A stretch of 64,000 bases of DNA, taken from Pseudomonadota bacterium. GTDB lineage: Bacteria; Pseudomonadota; Gammaproteobacteria; Acidithiobacillales; Acidithiobacillaceae. The notes beneath the pieces are model-generated. The model was not told the DNA's origin and made no database searches. It saw only the letters and a list, made by a program, of their open reading frames with translations. The position numbers were made by a program, and so were the translations under genes. Where the stretch lies: positions 1-64,000 of the forward strand of contig JAKARO010000009.1 of the NCBI GenBank assembly GCA_021821885.1, read 5' to 3'. Positions 16,461 through 25,369 of this stretch are shown one piece after another (the first letter of the stretch is position 1; each line of letters opens with the position of its first letter).

Positions 16461-17443
16461 GCGCGGAGGCCGCACCGGCCGCCAGACCCCGTGTGGTGCG
16501 GGAGGCCCTGGTCACCGGTGTCCGGGGATCGGCCCCGGCGGAGGTCGGGGCAAGCATGGTGCTGCTCGACAGTGGCCGGTTTCTGGGGACCGTCGGAGGG
16601 GGAAGGCTGGAGCATGCGATACAGGGGGCCATGCGCGGGTTTCCGGAACAGCCCGGCTGGCGGCAGCGGACCTTCACCCTGGGCGCACTGGAAGACCAGT
16701 GCTGCGGGGGCGTGGTGGACGTTGCCATCGTGGAGGTTCCGGAGCATTTTGCCTGCCTGTACCGGGATGGGGCTTCCCGCCTGTATGCGGCGGAGAACGG
16801 GCAGGAACTCCGGCTCGCCGGGGGCACGGCCGCCGGGGGCACGGTGGTGGGGGAAGGCTGGCGCACCGGGCTGCCGGACCCGGCGGGCAGACCGCTTGTC
16901 CTCCCCGCGCAGGGGGTATTTTTTCTGCCGGCCGTCTGTCCTCCCCCGCTGTGGATTTTCGGCGCCGGGCATGTGGGACGCGAGCTGGCACGCTTTGCCG
17001 CAGGGCTGGATTTTGCCGTGACCGTGTTTGACGACCGGCCGGACTGGCTGGACCCGTCTGCCTTTCCCGGTTCCGTACGGCTGGTGGAAGGATGGAATCC
17101 GGAACTGCCGCCCGGGGATGGCCGCAGCCTGTCCGTAGCCGTCCTGACGTACAGCCACGCAACCGACTACGCCCTGCTCGAGCATTTCTGCCACGGCCAG
17201 CCCGCCTACCTTGGGGTGATCGCCAGCCGTTCCAAGGCCGCAAGGTTTTCCCGCGCCCTGGCCCGGAGGGGGATCCGGACGCCCGCCTTCCTGCACATGC
17301 CGATGGGAATCCCGGGCCTCGGCAAAAAGCCGGCGGAAATTGCCATCAGTGTCCTTGCGGAAATTCTGCAGCAGCGCCATACGGTTTCTGGTAGGGAAGG
17401 AGAGTGCCATGCAAGAGCAGAACGAAGGGTGTCCCGGTCCTGA
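16457..17443 (+). CDS. xdhC: XdhC-like molybdenum cofactor insertion chaperone
   Basis: A 328-residue XdhC/CoxI protein, needed to sulfurate and insert the molybdenum cofactor into XDH without being part of the final enzyme. It shows the N-terminal domain with TVGGGRLEHAI and the cysteine motif DQCCGGVVD, and a C-terminal Rossmann domain (IFGAGHVGRELARFAAGL, VFDDRPDW, YLGVIASRSKAARF, GLGKKPAEIAISVLAEI). The GTG at 16457 overlaps the previous stop; the track start 394 codons upstream is a read-through of the same frame. The last 12 codons overlap the following small gene. Confidence 0.88.
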   Translation: MSAEAAPAARPRVVREALVTGVRGSAPAEVGASMVLLDSGRFLGTVGGGRLEHAIQGAMRGFPEQPGWRQRTFTLGALEDQCCGGVVDVAIVEVPEHFACLYRDGASRLYAAENGQELRLAGGTAAGGTVVGEGWRTGLPDPAGRPLVLPAQGVFFLPAVCPPPLWIFGAGHVGRELARFAAGLDFAVTVFDDRPDWLDPSAFPGSVRLVEGWNPELPPGDGRSLSVAVLTYSHATDYALLEHFCHGQPAYLGVIASRSKAARFSRALARRGIRTPAFLHMPMGIPGLGKKPAEIAISVLAEILQQRHTVSGREGECHARAERRVSRS

Positions 17444-17609
17444 GGACGGATTTTACCGGCAGATGCTGCTGCTGAACGGTCTGCGCATTCCGGAGGAATG
17501 GCGGGCGGAGGTCGCGAGGTATTTCTGCATTTCCTGGCGCATGGCCCGGCAGCTCCAGGCCTGCCCCATGGACCTGCGGGATGAGCCGGCTCCCGTTTTC
17601 CGTGCGTGA
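17409..17609 (+). CDS. Small AtzG/HpxX-like (DUF4089) subunit
   Basis: A 66-residue protein of the DUF4089 type. The core ILNGLRIPEEWRAEVARYF-like sequence (LLLNGLRIPEEWRAEVARYF) matches small partners of AtzE/HpxY amidases; AtzG is known to form a complex with AtzE and to be needed for its activity. AAGGAGAG precedes the ATG at 17409. It overlaps the end of xdhC and lies 14 bases ahead of the amidase gene, exactly where such a subunit is expected. Confidence 0.75.
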   Translation: MQEQNEGCPGPEDGFYRQMLLLNGLRIPEEWRAEVARYFCISWRMARQLQACPMDLRDEPAPVFRA

Positions 17610-17623
17610 GGAGAAGAAAATCC

Positions 17624-19036
17624 ATGCGGGAAGTTTCGGCAGTGGAAATGGCCCGGAAAGTCCGGGCCGGGGAGTGGCCGGCGGAGGAAGTGCTGGAATG
17701 TTTTCTGGGGCACATACACAGAAGCGATCCTGCCATCAACGCCTTTACGCGGATTACGGAAGACCGGGCACGCCGGCAGGCGAGGGAGGTTGACCGGAAA
17801 ATCCGGGCGGGCGAGGATCCGGGCGTTCTGGCCGGGGTACCCTTCGCGGTCAAGAATCTCTTCGACCTGCGGGGCGAAATCACGGTGGCCGGCGCGACTG
17901 TCACCCGGGAGGATCCCCCTGCGGAACGGGATGCCACCATCGTCGGCAGGCTGCAGGATGCCGGTGCCGTGCTTCTCGGTGCCCTGAACATGGGGGAGTT
18001 CGCCTACGATTTCACCGGGGAAAACATCCATTATGGCCCCTCGCGCAACCCCCACGACCTGTCCCGGATGACCGGGGGTTCCAGTGGCGGCAGTGGCGCC
18101 GCGGTAGCGGGCGGGCTGGTGCCGCTGGCCCTCGGCTCGGACACCAACGGATCGATCCGGGTACCGGCCTCCCTCTGTGGCGTGTTTGGCCTCAAGCCCA
18201 CGTTTGGCCGTCTTTCCAGGAAGGGGTGCTATCCCTTCTGTCCCAGTCTGGACCATGTCGGCCCCCTGGCCCGCACCGTACGGGATCTTGCCCTTTCCTA
18301 CGATGTCATGCAGGGCCACGATCCCGGGGACCCGGTCTGCTCGGCACGGGATCCGGAGCAGGTCTTTCCGCAGCTGGACCGTGGCTGCGCGGACCTCCGG
18401 ATTGCGGTGGCCGGCGGCTATTTCCGGGAGCGGGGAACGGAAGCGGCCCTTGCGGCCGTGCGGGCCGTGGCGGCGGAACTGGAGGTCCGGGACGAGGCGG
18501 AAATTCCGGGTGTCCCGGAAGCGAGGGCCGCCGCCTATCTCATCACCAACGCCGAAAGTGCCAGCCTGCATCTGGAACGTCTCCGCCACCGGGCGGGGGA
18601 ATACGATCCGGACGTACGGGACAGGCTGCTGGCCGGATCCCTGCTGCCGTCAGACTGGCTGTTCCGGGCACAGCGTTTCCGCGCGGAATTCCAGAAGGCC
18701 GTGTACCGGGTTTTTGAGCGGTTTGATGTGCTTCTGGCACCGGCCACGCCCATGAGCGCACCGCCCATCGGGCAGCGGCAGATGGTCCTGGACGGAGAAA
18801 CCATGCCGGTCCGCCCCCATCTCGGCCTGTATACCCAGCCGCTGTCTTTCGTCGGCCTGCCGGTCGTGGTGGTGCCGGTCCGGGCAGACGGAGCGCTGCC
18901 CATTGGCGTACAGGTTGTCGCCGCCCCCTGGAAGGAGATGGATGCGCTCCGGGTGGCGGCCGTGCTGGAAGAAAAGGGATTCCGGAGTACAGTGCCGCAA
19001 CAGTGGAGGGATGCAGATGATTTCAGGGGAAATTAA
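17624..19036 (+). CDS. AtzE/HpxY-family amidase
   Basis: A 470-residue amidase-signature enzyme. The Ser-Ser-Lys triad is visible: PFAVKNLFD (lysine, about residue 76), [14 protein letters not shown] (first serine) and [15 protein letters not shown] (nucleophile serine region). The sequence around [15 protein letters not shown] and [23 protein letters not shown] matches the AtzE/HpxY subgroup, which hydrolyses carbamoyl compounds such as 1-carboxybiuret (AtzE) or is implicated in oxalurate breakdown (HpxY). Paired with the DUF4089 gene before it and the DUF3225 gene overlapping its end, it reproduces the hpxXYZ/atzGEH arrangement. Confidence 0.85.
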   Translation: MREVSAVEMARKVRAGEWPAEEVLECFLGHIHRSDPAINAFTRITEDRARRQAREVDRKIRAGEDPGVLAGVPFAVKNLFDLRGEITVAGATVTREDPPAERDATIVGRLQDAGAVLLGALNMGEFAYDFTGENIHYGPSRNPHDLSRMTGGSSGGSGAAVAGGLVPLALGSDTNGSIRVPASLCGVFGLKPTFGRLSRKGCYPFCPSLDHVGPLARTVRDLALSYDVMQGHDPGDPVCSARDPEQVFPQLDRGCADLRIAVAGGYFRERGTEAALAAVRAVAAELEVRDEAEIPGVPEARAAAYLITNAESASLHLERLRHRAGEYDPDVRDRLLAGSLLPSDWLFRAQRFRAEFQKAVYRVFERFDVLLAPATPMSAPPIGQRQMVLDGETMPVRPHLGLYTQPLSFVGLPVVVVPVRADGALPIGVQVVAAPWKEMDALRVAAVLEEKGFRSTVPQQWRDADDFRGN

Positions 19037-19403
19037 CCGTCCGGACATACACAGGGAGGTGATGGAGGCCTTCGTGCGCTACGAGCAGGCGCTGCTGGCC
19101 AACGATGTGGACGTGCTGGATGAACTGTTCTGGAACAGCCGTTTCACGGTCCGCTACGGCATCGCGGAAAATCTCTACGGATACGGCGCCATCGCCGGCT
19201 TCCGGGCAGCCCGTCCGGTCCCGGTGCCCGCCCGGCAGCTGGCCAACACGCAGATCACCACCTATGGACCGGATTTCGCCACGGCCAATACCGAATTCCT
19301 GCGGGAAGGGGTCCACGGCAGGCAGAGCCAGACCTGGATGCGTACCCCGGACGGGTGGAGGGTTGTGTCGGCCCATGTCAGCCTGATGCCGGGAAAGGGA
19401 TGA
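19017..19403 (+). CDS. AtzH/HpxZ-like (DUF3225) protein
   Basis: A 128-residue SnoaL-like alpha+beta barrel protein of the DUF3225 group ([33 protein letters not shown] at the start, [19 protein letters not shown] at the end). AtzH of this family acts on 1,3-dicarboxyurea in cyanurate breakdown, and HpxZ is part of the Klebsiella hpx cluster. The ATG at 19017 with GGAGG seven bases upstream is chosen over the ATG at 19011. It overlaps the amidase gene by 20 bases. Confidence 0.78.
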   Translation: MISGEINRPDIHREVMEAFVRYEQALLANDVDVLDELFWNSRFTVRYGIAENLYGYGAIAGFRAARPVPVPARQLANTQITTYGPDFATANTEFLREGVHGRQSQTWMRTPDGWRVVSAHVSLMPGKG

Positions 19404-19410
19404 GCCCGGG

Positions 19411-20025
19411 ATGACCGCTGCCGTGATTGTGGCCGGCGGCCGCTCCGCACGGTCCGGGCGCCAGCACAAATCCTGCCGGCGTTTCCCGGTTCCGGGCGAG
19501 CGCCGGACCTGGCTGGACCGCCAGGTGGACCAGCTGCGGCGCGCCGGGTTTGCGCCGGTTACCGTGGTGACCGGGCTCCGGCCGCGCCGCCTGCTGTCCT
19601 GCCTGCACCGCCGGGTCCGGCTGCGGCATTGCCGGACCGCCAGGTCCGGGCCGTTCCACACCCTCTGTGCCGGCCTCGGGAATGTCCGGGGACCCGTTCT
19701 GCATGTCCAGTCCGATACGGTGCTTCCGCACGTGCCGCTGCTGCGCAGGCTCCGTCATTCCGGGAAGCGGGGCAGGGCCGTCGCGACCGGCCTGCGCGAC
19801 CAGCGGGGCCATGGCGGGCACCCCCTGCTGCTTTCCGGGGCCTTTGCCGGAAAACTGCTGGACATGTTCCGGAAAGGTGGCGAAACCCGCCTCGACCGGG
19901 AACTCCGGCGGCTGTCCGCACAGGAATATGTGCGGATCCCGGTCCGTCGCCAGATCGGCCATCCCCGGCTGGACAGCCGCCGGGCCTGGCATGCCGCGCG
20001 CAGGAAACTGAAGGCGCTCCGGTGA
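19411..20025 (+). CDS. MocA/MobA-like nucleotidyltransferase
   Basis: A 204-residue NTP-transferase related to the enzymes that attach CMP or GMP to molybdopterin. The N-terminal nucleotide motif reads VAGGRSARSGRQHKS, in which the usual RMG is replaced by RSG and the lysine is shifted, so activity may be altered. HVQSDTVLPHVPLLRRL fits the metal-binding DxP region and GHGGHPLLLSGAF the GHP motif. Molybdopterin cytidylyltransferases are often encoded beside XdhC-type chaperones, so supplying the XDH cofactor is the likely role. The protein is unusually arginine-rich. Its stop overlaps the GTG of the next gene. Confidence 0.65.
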   Translation: MTAAVIVAGGRSARSGRQHKSCRRFPVPGERRTWLDRQVDQLRRAGFAPVTVVTGLRPRRLLSCLHRRVRLRHCRTARSGPFHTLCAGLGNVRGPVLHVQSDTVLPHVPLLRRLRHSGKRGRAVATGLRDQRGHGGHPLLLSGAFAGKLLDMFRKGGETRLDRELRRLSAQEYVRIPVRRQIGHPRLDSRRAWHAARRKLKALR

Positions 20026-21650
20026 GGTCCGGGGCCGTTCCGCAAAGTCCGGCTGCCGGCACCAGCGGCGTGGTGTCGTCTCCCCACTGGCTGGCGTCCG
20101 AAGCCGGTGCGGAGATCCTGCGGCGCGGCGGCAACGCCGTGGAAGCCGCCATCGCCGTCTCGTCCACGCTTGCGGTGGTCTATCCCCACATGAATGGCCT
20201 CGGGGGCGACGGTTACTGGCTCGTTTCCGATGGCCGTTCGGGGTCCGTCCAGGGAATCGCGGCGGCAGGGCCGGCGGGGCGTGGCTATCACACCGGGGTG
20301 TTCCCGCCGGCGGGCCGGACAGGCATTCCCTTTCGTGGCGGTCTCGCGGCCCTGACTGTCCCGGGCGTGGCAGGAGGATGGGATCTTGCGTACGCCCATT
20401 CCCGGGAAAACTGGGGCGGCAGGCTTTCCTGGGACGTCCTGCTGGACCGCGCCATGGGGTACGCGGCGTCCGGGTTCCCCGTCAGCGCCAGCCAGTGCCG
20501 GGCCCTCCGCGACCACGCGGGGGAACTGGAGGGGCAGCCTGGCTTTGCCAGACATTTTCTGCGGGAAAACCGTCTTCCGCCCGGAGAAGGGACGGTCTGG
20601 GCCCAGCCGGATCTGGCGCGTTCCCTGCGGATGATTGCTGGTGAGGGGCCACAGGTGTTCTATCAGGGCAGACTCGCCCGCGCCATGGTCCAGGGACTGC
20701 AGCGGGCCGGAAGCCGGCTGGTGGAGGAAGATCTGCAGGCGTACCGCGCGCGCTGGGTTTCTCCCCTCCGGGTCCGTTTTGGCCGGGGAGAGCTCCTCAA
20801 CCTTCCCCCGCCTACCCAGGGCGTGGCGTCGCTGATGATCGCCGCGGTGCTGGACCGCATGGACGTGCACCGGCTTCCGCCCCTGGGTGCCGAATTCGTC
20901 CATCTGGCGGTGGAAGTGACGAAGCAGGTCTTCCGGTACCGGGATGCCCTCGTCGCGGATCCCGATTTTCAGGGCATGACGGTGGAGCACCTGCTCACGG
21001 ACCTGTCCCTCGAGCGCTGTGCCCGTTCCATCGACCGTGAATCCGCCGCATGCCCGCCGCCGGGAGGACCTGCGACCGGGGATACCGCATGGTTTGGCGT
21101 CGTGGATGCGTCCGGACGCATGGTGAGTGCCATCCAGAGTCTCTACCACGAATTCGGAACGGGTGTGGTTGCCGGGGACACCGGAATTGTCTGGAACAAC
21201 CGCGGCTGTGCCTTCTCCCTGGAGACGGGGCATGCCAACGTGCTGGCGCCCGGGAAACGGCCCTTCCACACCCTCAATCCGGCCATGTACGCCGAAGATG
21301 GCCAGGTCCGCATGGCCTACGGAACCATGGGAGGGGACGGGCAGCCCCAGACGCAGGCCGCGGTCCTGTTCCGGGCCCGGCGGTACGGCTGGCCGCTGGC
21401 GGAGGCCATTTCGGCTCCCCGCTGGCTCTACGGACGGACCTGGGGGGAGCCTGCGGCCGGACTGCGCCTGGAGTCCCGCTACGGGCGGGATGTGGCCGAA
21501 ACCCTGCAGCGCTGGGGGCATGCGGTCACCTGGGTGGAACCCTACAGCGATCTCATGGGCCATGCCGGGGCGCTGGCGTGCACCCCGGACGGATGCTGCA
21601 CCGGGGCCGCAGACCCCCGGTCGGATGGGGCCGCTGTGGCCGCCTCCTGA
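20022..21650 (+). CDS. HpxW-like gamma-glutamyltransferase-family Ntn hydrolase
   Basis: A 542-residue precursor of the gamma-glutamyltransferase family. GDTAWFGVVDASGRMVS contains the threonine expected to become the N-terminal nucleophile after self-cleavage, and SSPHWLASEAGAEILRRGGNAVEAAIA plus NGLGGDGYWLV are family hallmarks. No signal peptide is visible, unlike the glutathione-degrading GGTs, which fits HpxW, the cytoplasmic oxamate amidohydrolase that releases oxalate and ammonia at the end of the oxalurate branch. The GTG at 20022 overlaps the previous stop (GTGA). It ends the long plus-strand run and faces a LysR gene. Confidence 0.78.
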   Translation: MRSGAVPQSPAAGTSGVVSSPHWLASEAGAEILRRGGNAVEAAIAVSSTLAVVYPHMNGLGGDGYWLVSDGRSGSVQGIAAAGPAGRGYHTGVFPPAGRTGIPFRGGLAALTVPGVAGGWDLAYAHSRENWGGRLSWDVLLDRAMGYAASGFPVSASQCRALRDHAGELEGQPGFARHFLRENRLPPGEGTVWAQPDLARSLRMIAGEGPQVFYQGRLARAMVQGLQRAGSRLVEEDLQAYRARWVSPLRVRFGRGELLNLPPPTQGVASLMIAAVLDRMDVHRLPPLGAEFVHLAVEVTKQVFRYRDALVADPDFQGMTVEHLLTDLSLERCARSIDRESAACPPPGGPATGDTAWFGVVDASGRMVSAIQSLYHEFGTGVVAGDTGIVWNNRGCAFSLETGHANVLAPGKRPFHTLNPAMYAEDGQVRMAYGTMGGDGQPQTQAAVLFRARRYGWPLAEAISAPRWLYGRTWGEPAAGLRLESRYGRDVAETLQRWGHAVTWVEPYSDLMGHAGALACTPDGCCTGAADPRSDGAAVAAS

Positions 21651-21668
21651 TCCCGGCTGGTCCCGCGG

Positions 21669-22574
21669 CTAGGGGGTCCCGGACAGGCTGCGCATTTCCT
21701 CGCCCATGCTCTCGGAAAACCGGGCTGCGGCGACCGGGAGTCCCCGGTTGCGCAGCTGGGCGCAAATGATGGGGACCGGCCGGATGTCCACGGTCGAGAC
21801 CGGCCGGTACACGGTGTTGCCGGTTTCGCCGCCCCGGGCACCGGCAGAGAGGACGAAGCCGATGTTTTCCGTGCCCTGGAGCAGCCCCCGCAGGATCTCG
21901 TAGGAATTTGTTTCGACGGCAATCCGGGTCCCGGACCGGTGGCGGTTCAGGGCCGTTTCCAGCATCTGCCGGGTGGTCAGTCCCTCGGCCGGGAGCACGA
22001 GCGGGTACTGGAGGCAGTCGCCGAGACGCAGGTCCTGCCGCCCGGCAAGCGGGTGCCCACGGTCCATCGCGGCCATGAGGGGCTGGTGGGAGACCGCCAG
22101 GACAAAGACGTCGGGGTGTTCCGGCGGCGCCACAATCACGGCGAGATCCACATCAAAGTTGAGAAGCGCACGGATGGCCGCCGCGTGTTCCGTAACCGTC
22201 ACCCGGAACGAAACGCCGGGATACTGCGCGCGGAAATCCGCAACGGCCCGGGGGACCAGGTCGGCCGCCAGCGCCGGACTCACCGCCAGGGAGATCTGTC
22301 CCCGGCGCAGGCCCTTCAGGCTGTCAATTTCCGACCGCAGCCGCTGCATGTCGGACAGGTGCCGCCGGACATACCCCATCAGGAGCTCGCCGGCCGAGGT
22401 CAGGCGCATGCCACGGGGGTGGCGCTCGAAAATGGGGGTTTCCAGCTCTTCCTCCAGGTCCTGGAGCCGCCGGTCCAGGGCCGAGGCCGTGATGAAGAGC
22501 CGGTCCGCCGCCCGCCTTACGGAACCCTCCCGGACGATGGCGTCCAGATACTGGAAAAGACGGATGTGCCGCAT
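21669..22574 (-). CDS. LysR-type transcriptional regulator
   Basis: A 301-residue LysR regulator with an N-terminal winged helix (RLFQYLDAIVREGSVRRAADRLFITASALDRRLQDLEEEL) and a C-terminal ligand-binding domain (about residues 90-295). It is convergent with the hpxW-like gene and divergent from the TonB receptor, so it could control either. The ligand is unknown; an intermediate of nucleobase breakdown is a reasonable guess from position. Eighteen bases separate its stop from that of the upstream run. Confidence 0.88.
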   Translation of the reverse strand: MRHIRLFQYLDAIVREGSVRRAADRLFITASALDRRLQDLEEELETPIFERHPRGMRLTSAGELLMGYVRRHLSDMQRLRSEIDSLKGLRRGQISLAVSPALAADLVPRAVADFRAQYPGVSFRVTVTEHAAAIRALLNFDVDLAVIVAPPEHPDVFVLAVSHQPLMAAMDRGHPLAGRQDLRLGDCLQYPLVLPAEGLTTRQMLETALNRHRSGTRIAVETNSYEILRGLLQGTENIGFVLSAGARGGETGNTVYRPVSTVDIRPVPIICAQLRNRGLPVAAARFSESMGEEMRSLSGTP

Positions 22575-22675
22575 CAGTTCACCGTTGCTTTTTATGAAAC
22601 GTTCCAGGGAAAAAATAGCACTTTCCTGAAAACGCTTCCAATCCCATCATGGAACGGCAGCAAAATATCCGTTGC

Positions 22676-22689
22676 GCACCATATTGGTG
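22676..22689. promoter_or_regulatory. NtrC-like enhancer site upstream of the TonB receptor
   Basis: GCACCATATTGGTG is a near-perfect dyad that keeps the GCACC and GGTG halves of the NtrC site with the same spacing as the site before exbB. It lies about 85 bases before the -24-like element of the receptor gene. Confidence 0.5.
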
Positions 22690-22771
22690 ACTTTATCTGC
22701 TCCTGCACTTTTTTCGCGCGGGAATATAAAAGGGACCACCAGTAACCATGGGCGCGGTTCGCAGTTTCAGC

Positions 22772-22787
22772 TGGCATGGTATTTGAA
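22772..22787 (+). promoter_or_regulatory. Possible sigma-54 promoter for the TonB receptor
   Basis: TGGCATGGTATTTGAA has a good TGGCA -24 element, but the -12 reads TTGAA, so the otherwise invariant GC is GA. Placement fits: the predicted start of transcription is about 25 bases before the ATG at 22824 with its GGGAG site. Confidence 0.4.
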
Positions 22788-22823
22788 TGCCATTCCGGAA
22801 AGCATGCATCGAGGGAGAACCAC

Positions 22824-25157
22824 ATGATATCGGAAAAGAATATCCGGGTCAGGCGAAGCGTCATGGCCTCACTGGGGGTACTGGTTGTAGGATACCACCA
22901 GGCCATTGCCTACGGTGCAGAAAAAACAAAACCGGATAAAAAGGTATACAAAATTGAAGGCGTAAAAAAGAATCTTTTGCGCATGGTGGACAAAAAGGCG
23001 CTGACCCAGGTAAAACCTGTCTACGGTGCGGAAACGGCGCTGATTCCCAAAGAGTTCATAAATGGGCAGGAATCCACGCAGAACGCATCGACCATCCTCA
23101 GTTTTGTCCCTGGCATAAATGCCGTCAGCACCAATCCGATTGGCGTAAAAACACACATTTCCGTGCGTGGCTTTTCCCAGACACAGGTCGGATACACCTT
23201 TGACAACCTGCCAATTGCCGATCTTTTCAACGGCGGCCTTTCAGGAGGAAACAACAACTACGCCGACCTCACCAACCTGGTCCCCGTTACCCTGGGCCAG
23301 ACCTCGGGAATCCGCGTGACCTACGGCACCCCATCCCCGGACATCAATGCGGTCGGCGCCATTGGCGGAAACATTGACTATCTTCCCCGGATGCCGGGAA
23401 AGAAAGCGTATGAATCCGTGTTTGGGGGGTACGGTTCCTTCAATACGCAAAGCTATGGTGCGGAGCTGAATACCGGGAAAACCGCGGGATACGGAAACCT
23501 CTTCATGCGGTTTTCTTCCCGCCAGACCGCGGGATATCTCCAGAATACCCCCGACCGGCTCTATTCCTATTACGCCGCGTACGATCTTCCGCAGATTTCC
23601 CCCACCTCCAGGTGGTCCCTGGTGTTCCTGCTGAACAAGAACCAGGGATCCACGCCGGCGCGGATGCCGGTGGATCTCCTCAGCCAGTATGGCCGCTACT
23701 ACCAGTGGCCTGCCAGCTTTACCTATGCCAGCAGCCATACCGAGCACATGATGGCCATACTGCAGAACAAGACCCTGCTTTCTTCCAGTGCGGTCCTGGG
23801 ATTCAAGGGGTTTTACAGCTATACGAACTCGGACCGCCTGGAATACATCAATCCGGCTGTGAGTTCACCGTATAACGGCTTTGTTACCTTCTACCTGAAC
23901 CCGGCAGAAACGGTATGCCAGTATTCCGGCAACAATTTTACGGGGGACAGCTCGCCAGCCTGTCTCGCCCAGACCATCAGCGGGGACAACTACCACAGCT
24001 ATTCCTACCAGACGGACACCTTTGGCTTCAATCCTTCCATACGCTGGTTCCATAAATATGTCGATCTGGATGCCGGAGGCCTCGCGGCCGTCTCGCTGTA
24101 CCATTCGCAGGATTATGTCTACGGGACCCCGCAGGTGCCCTATATTCCCGGATACAACAATCTCTGGGACGAGCATGGCTGGAGAATGTACAGCAAGCTG
24201 TATGCCCAGGCGAAAATCAGGCCCATCCAGGACCTGGATGTGGTGCCAGGCATCAAATACGAGATCGTGGCCACCCACCTGAACGACGTGCCGGGGTACT
24301 ACTATACGGTCGGGTCGAGCAGCGGCAATACCTACAGCGAAATCAGCCCCTATGTCGGAATCCAGTACCGGCCCATCCGGCCCCTGAAGCTGTATGCCGA
24401 TTACGCCACAGGCTACAAGTATCCAAACATTACCGCGTTCTATTCGGCCGACGGCAACGCCACGACCACCAGTCCGTCCACCCCGGTCACCATACGGCCA
24501 GAACGCGTGGACACCTACCAGTTTGGCGTCCAGTACCACCAGGGAGGACTGGAGGTCAGCACGTCCTTTTACCGGTCGGAGTTCGCCCATACCTTCAGTT
24601 CCTATTACGATCCCACTACCGGCCTGACCTACGAATACAATATCGGTTCGTCGCAGTATCAGGGAATCAACCTGGCCACCCAGTATGCGCTGGACCCGTA
24701 CGTGTCCCTGTACGGAAACTATTCCATACAGGAGGCCATCTATACGAGCAGCTCGACGAGCCAGTATGGTGTGGCAACCAGCGTGGGGGAACCCCGGCCC
24801 AATACCCCAACCTATCTTGCCGGACTGGGGCTCCTGGCGCACTACGGGCGCACGCGCGCGCGCCTGTACGCCAATCTTGTCGGCCCGCAGTACATCGAGG
24901 CGAGCACGGGGGCTCCCACCTCCGGCAGCATGCCGTCCTACACCACGATGAATTTCAACCTGTCCCACACGTTCCCGGTCGGCCTTTACGGAGTCCGGAA
25001 CGTGACGCTCAGCCTGACCGGGGTCAATCTTCTCAATTCGCAGGCCTATGTGCTGGAAAAACTGTTCCCCTACGCCAATGGCGCTCCGGGCAGCTATCTG
25101 GAAGGGGAGCCCATGATGCCGAGATCCTTCTTTGGCACCATGAAGGTGGTGTTCTGA
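22824..25157 (+). CDS. TonB-dependent outer-membrane receptor
   Basis: A 777-residue TonB-dependent receptor. It has an N-terminal export signal (about residues 1-32), a plug domain (QESTQNASTILSFVPGINAVS, ISVRGFSQTQVGYTFDNLPIADLFNGG) and a 22-strand-type barrel rich in aromatic residues, ending in ...MKVVF with the terminal phenylalanine expected for outer-membrane assembly. The start ATG at 22824 (GGGAG upstream) is preferred because the track start at 22776 lies inside the promoter. Its substrate is unknown. Lying after the nucleobase run and sharing an NtrC-like site with exbB, it may import nucleobases, nucleosides or another nitrogen source rather than iron. Confidence 0.9.
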   Translation: MISEKNIRVRRSVMASLGVLVVGYHQAIAYGAEKTKPDKKVYKIEGVKKNLLRMVDKKALTQVKPVYGAETALIPKEFINGQESTQNASTILSFVPGINAVSTNPIGVKTHISVRGFSQTQVGYTFDNLPIADLFNGGLSGGNNNYADLTNLVPVTLGQTSGIRVTYGTPSPDINAVGAIGGNIDYLPRMPGKKAYESVFGGYGSFNTQSYGAELNTGKTAGYGNLFMRFSSRQTAGYLQNTPDRLYSYYAAYDLPQISPTSRWSLVFLLNKNQGSTPARMPVDLLSQYGRYYQWPASFTYASSHTEHMMAILQNKTLLSSSAVLGFKGFYSYTNSDRLEYINPAVSSPYNGFVTFYLNPAETVCQYSGNNFTGDSSPACLAQTISGDNYHSYSYQTDTFGFNPSIRWFHKYVDLDAGGLAAVSLYHSQDYVYGTPQVPYIPGYNNLWDEHGWRMYSKLYAQAKIRPIQDLDVVPGIKYEIVATHLNDVPGYYYTVGSSSGNTYSEISPYVGIQYRPIRPLKLYADYATGYKYPNITAFYSADGNATTTSPSTPVTIRPERVDTYQFGVQYHQGGLEVSTSFYRSEFAHTFSSYYDPTTGLTYEYNIGSSQYQGINLATQYALDPYVSLYGNYSIQEAIYTSSSTSQYGVATSVGEPRPNTPTYLAGLGLLAHYGRTRARLYANLVGPQYIEASTGAPTSGSMPSYTTMNFNLSHTFPVGLYGVRNVTLSLTGVNLLNSQAYVLEKLFPYANGAPGSYLEGEPMMPRSFFGTMKVVF

Positions 25158-25369
25158 GAACCCCGCGGCCGCTGTCCCCGGGTACTGCCAATATTCCCTC
25201 CCGCGCGTTCCTTTTCCCGGCGCTGCGCATCCCGGCCGGCCTGTCCGGCCGCGCAGGGGCGTGTCTCCCGCAGCCCCGGCCCACCCCGGCAGGAGGGCGG
25301 TCTCCGGCCGCCCGGGCGCTGGCCATCCATCCCCGGAGCCCTTTTTTTCGAAACAGCAAGGAGACCGTG

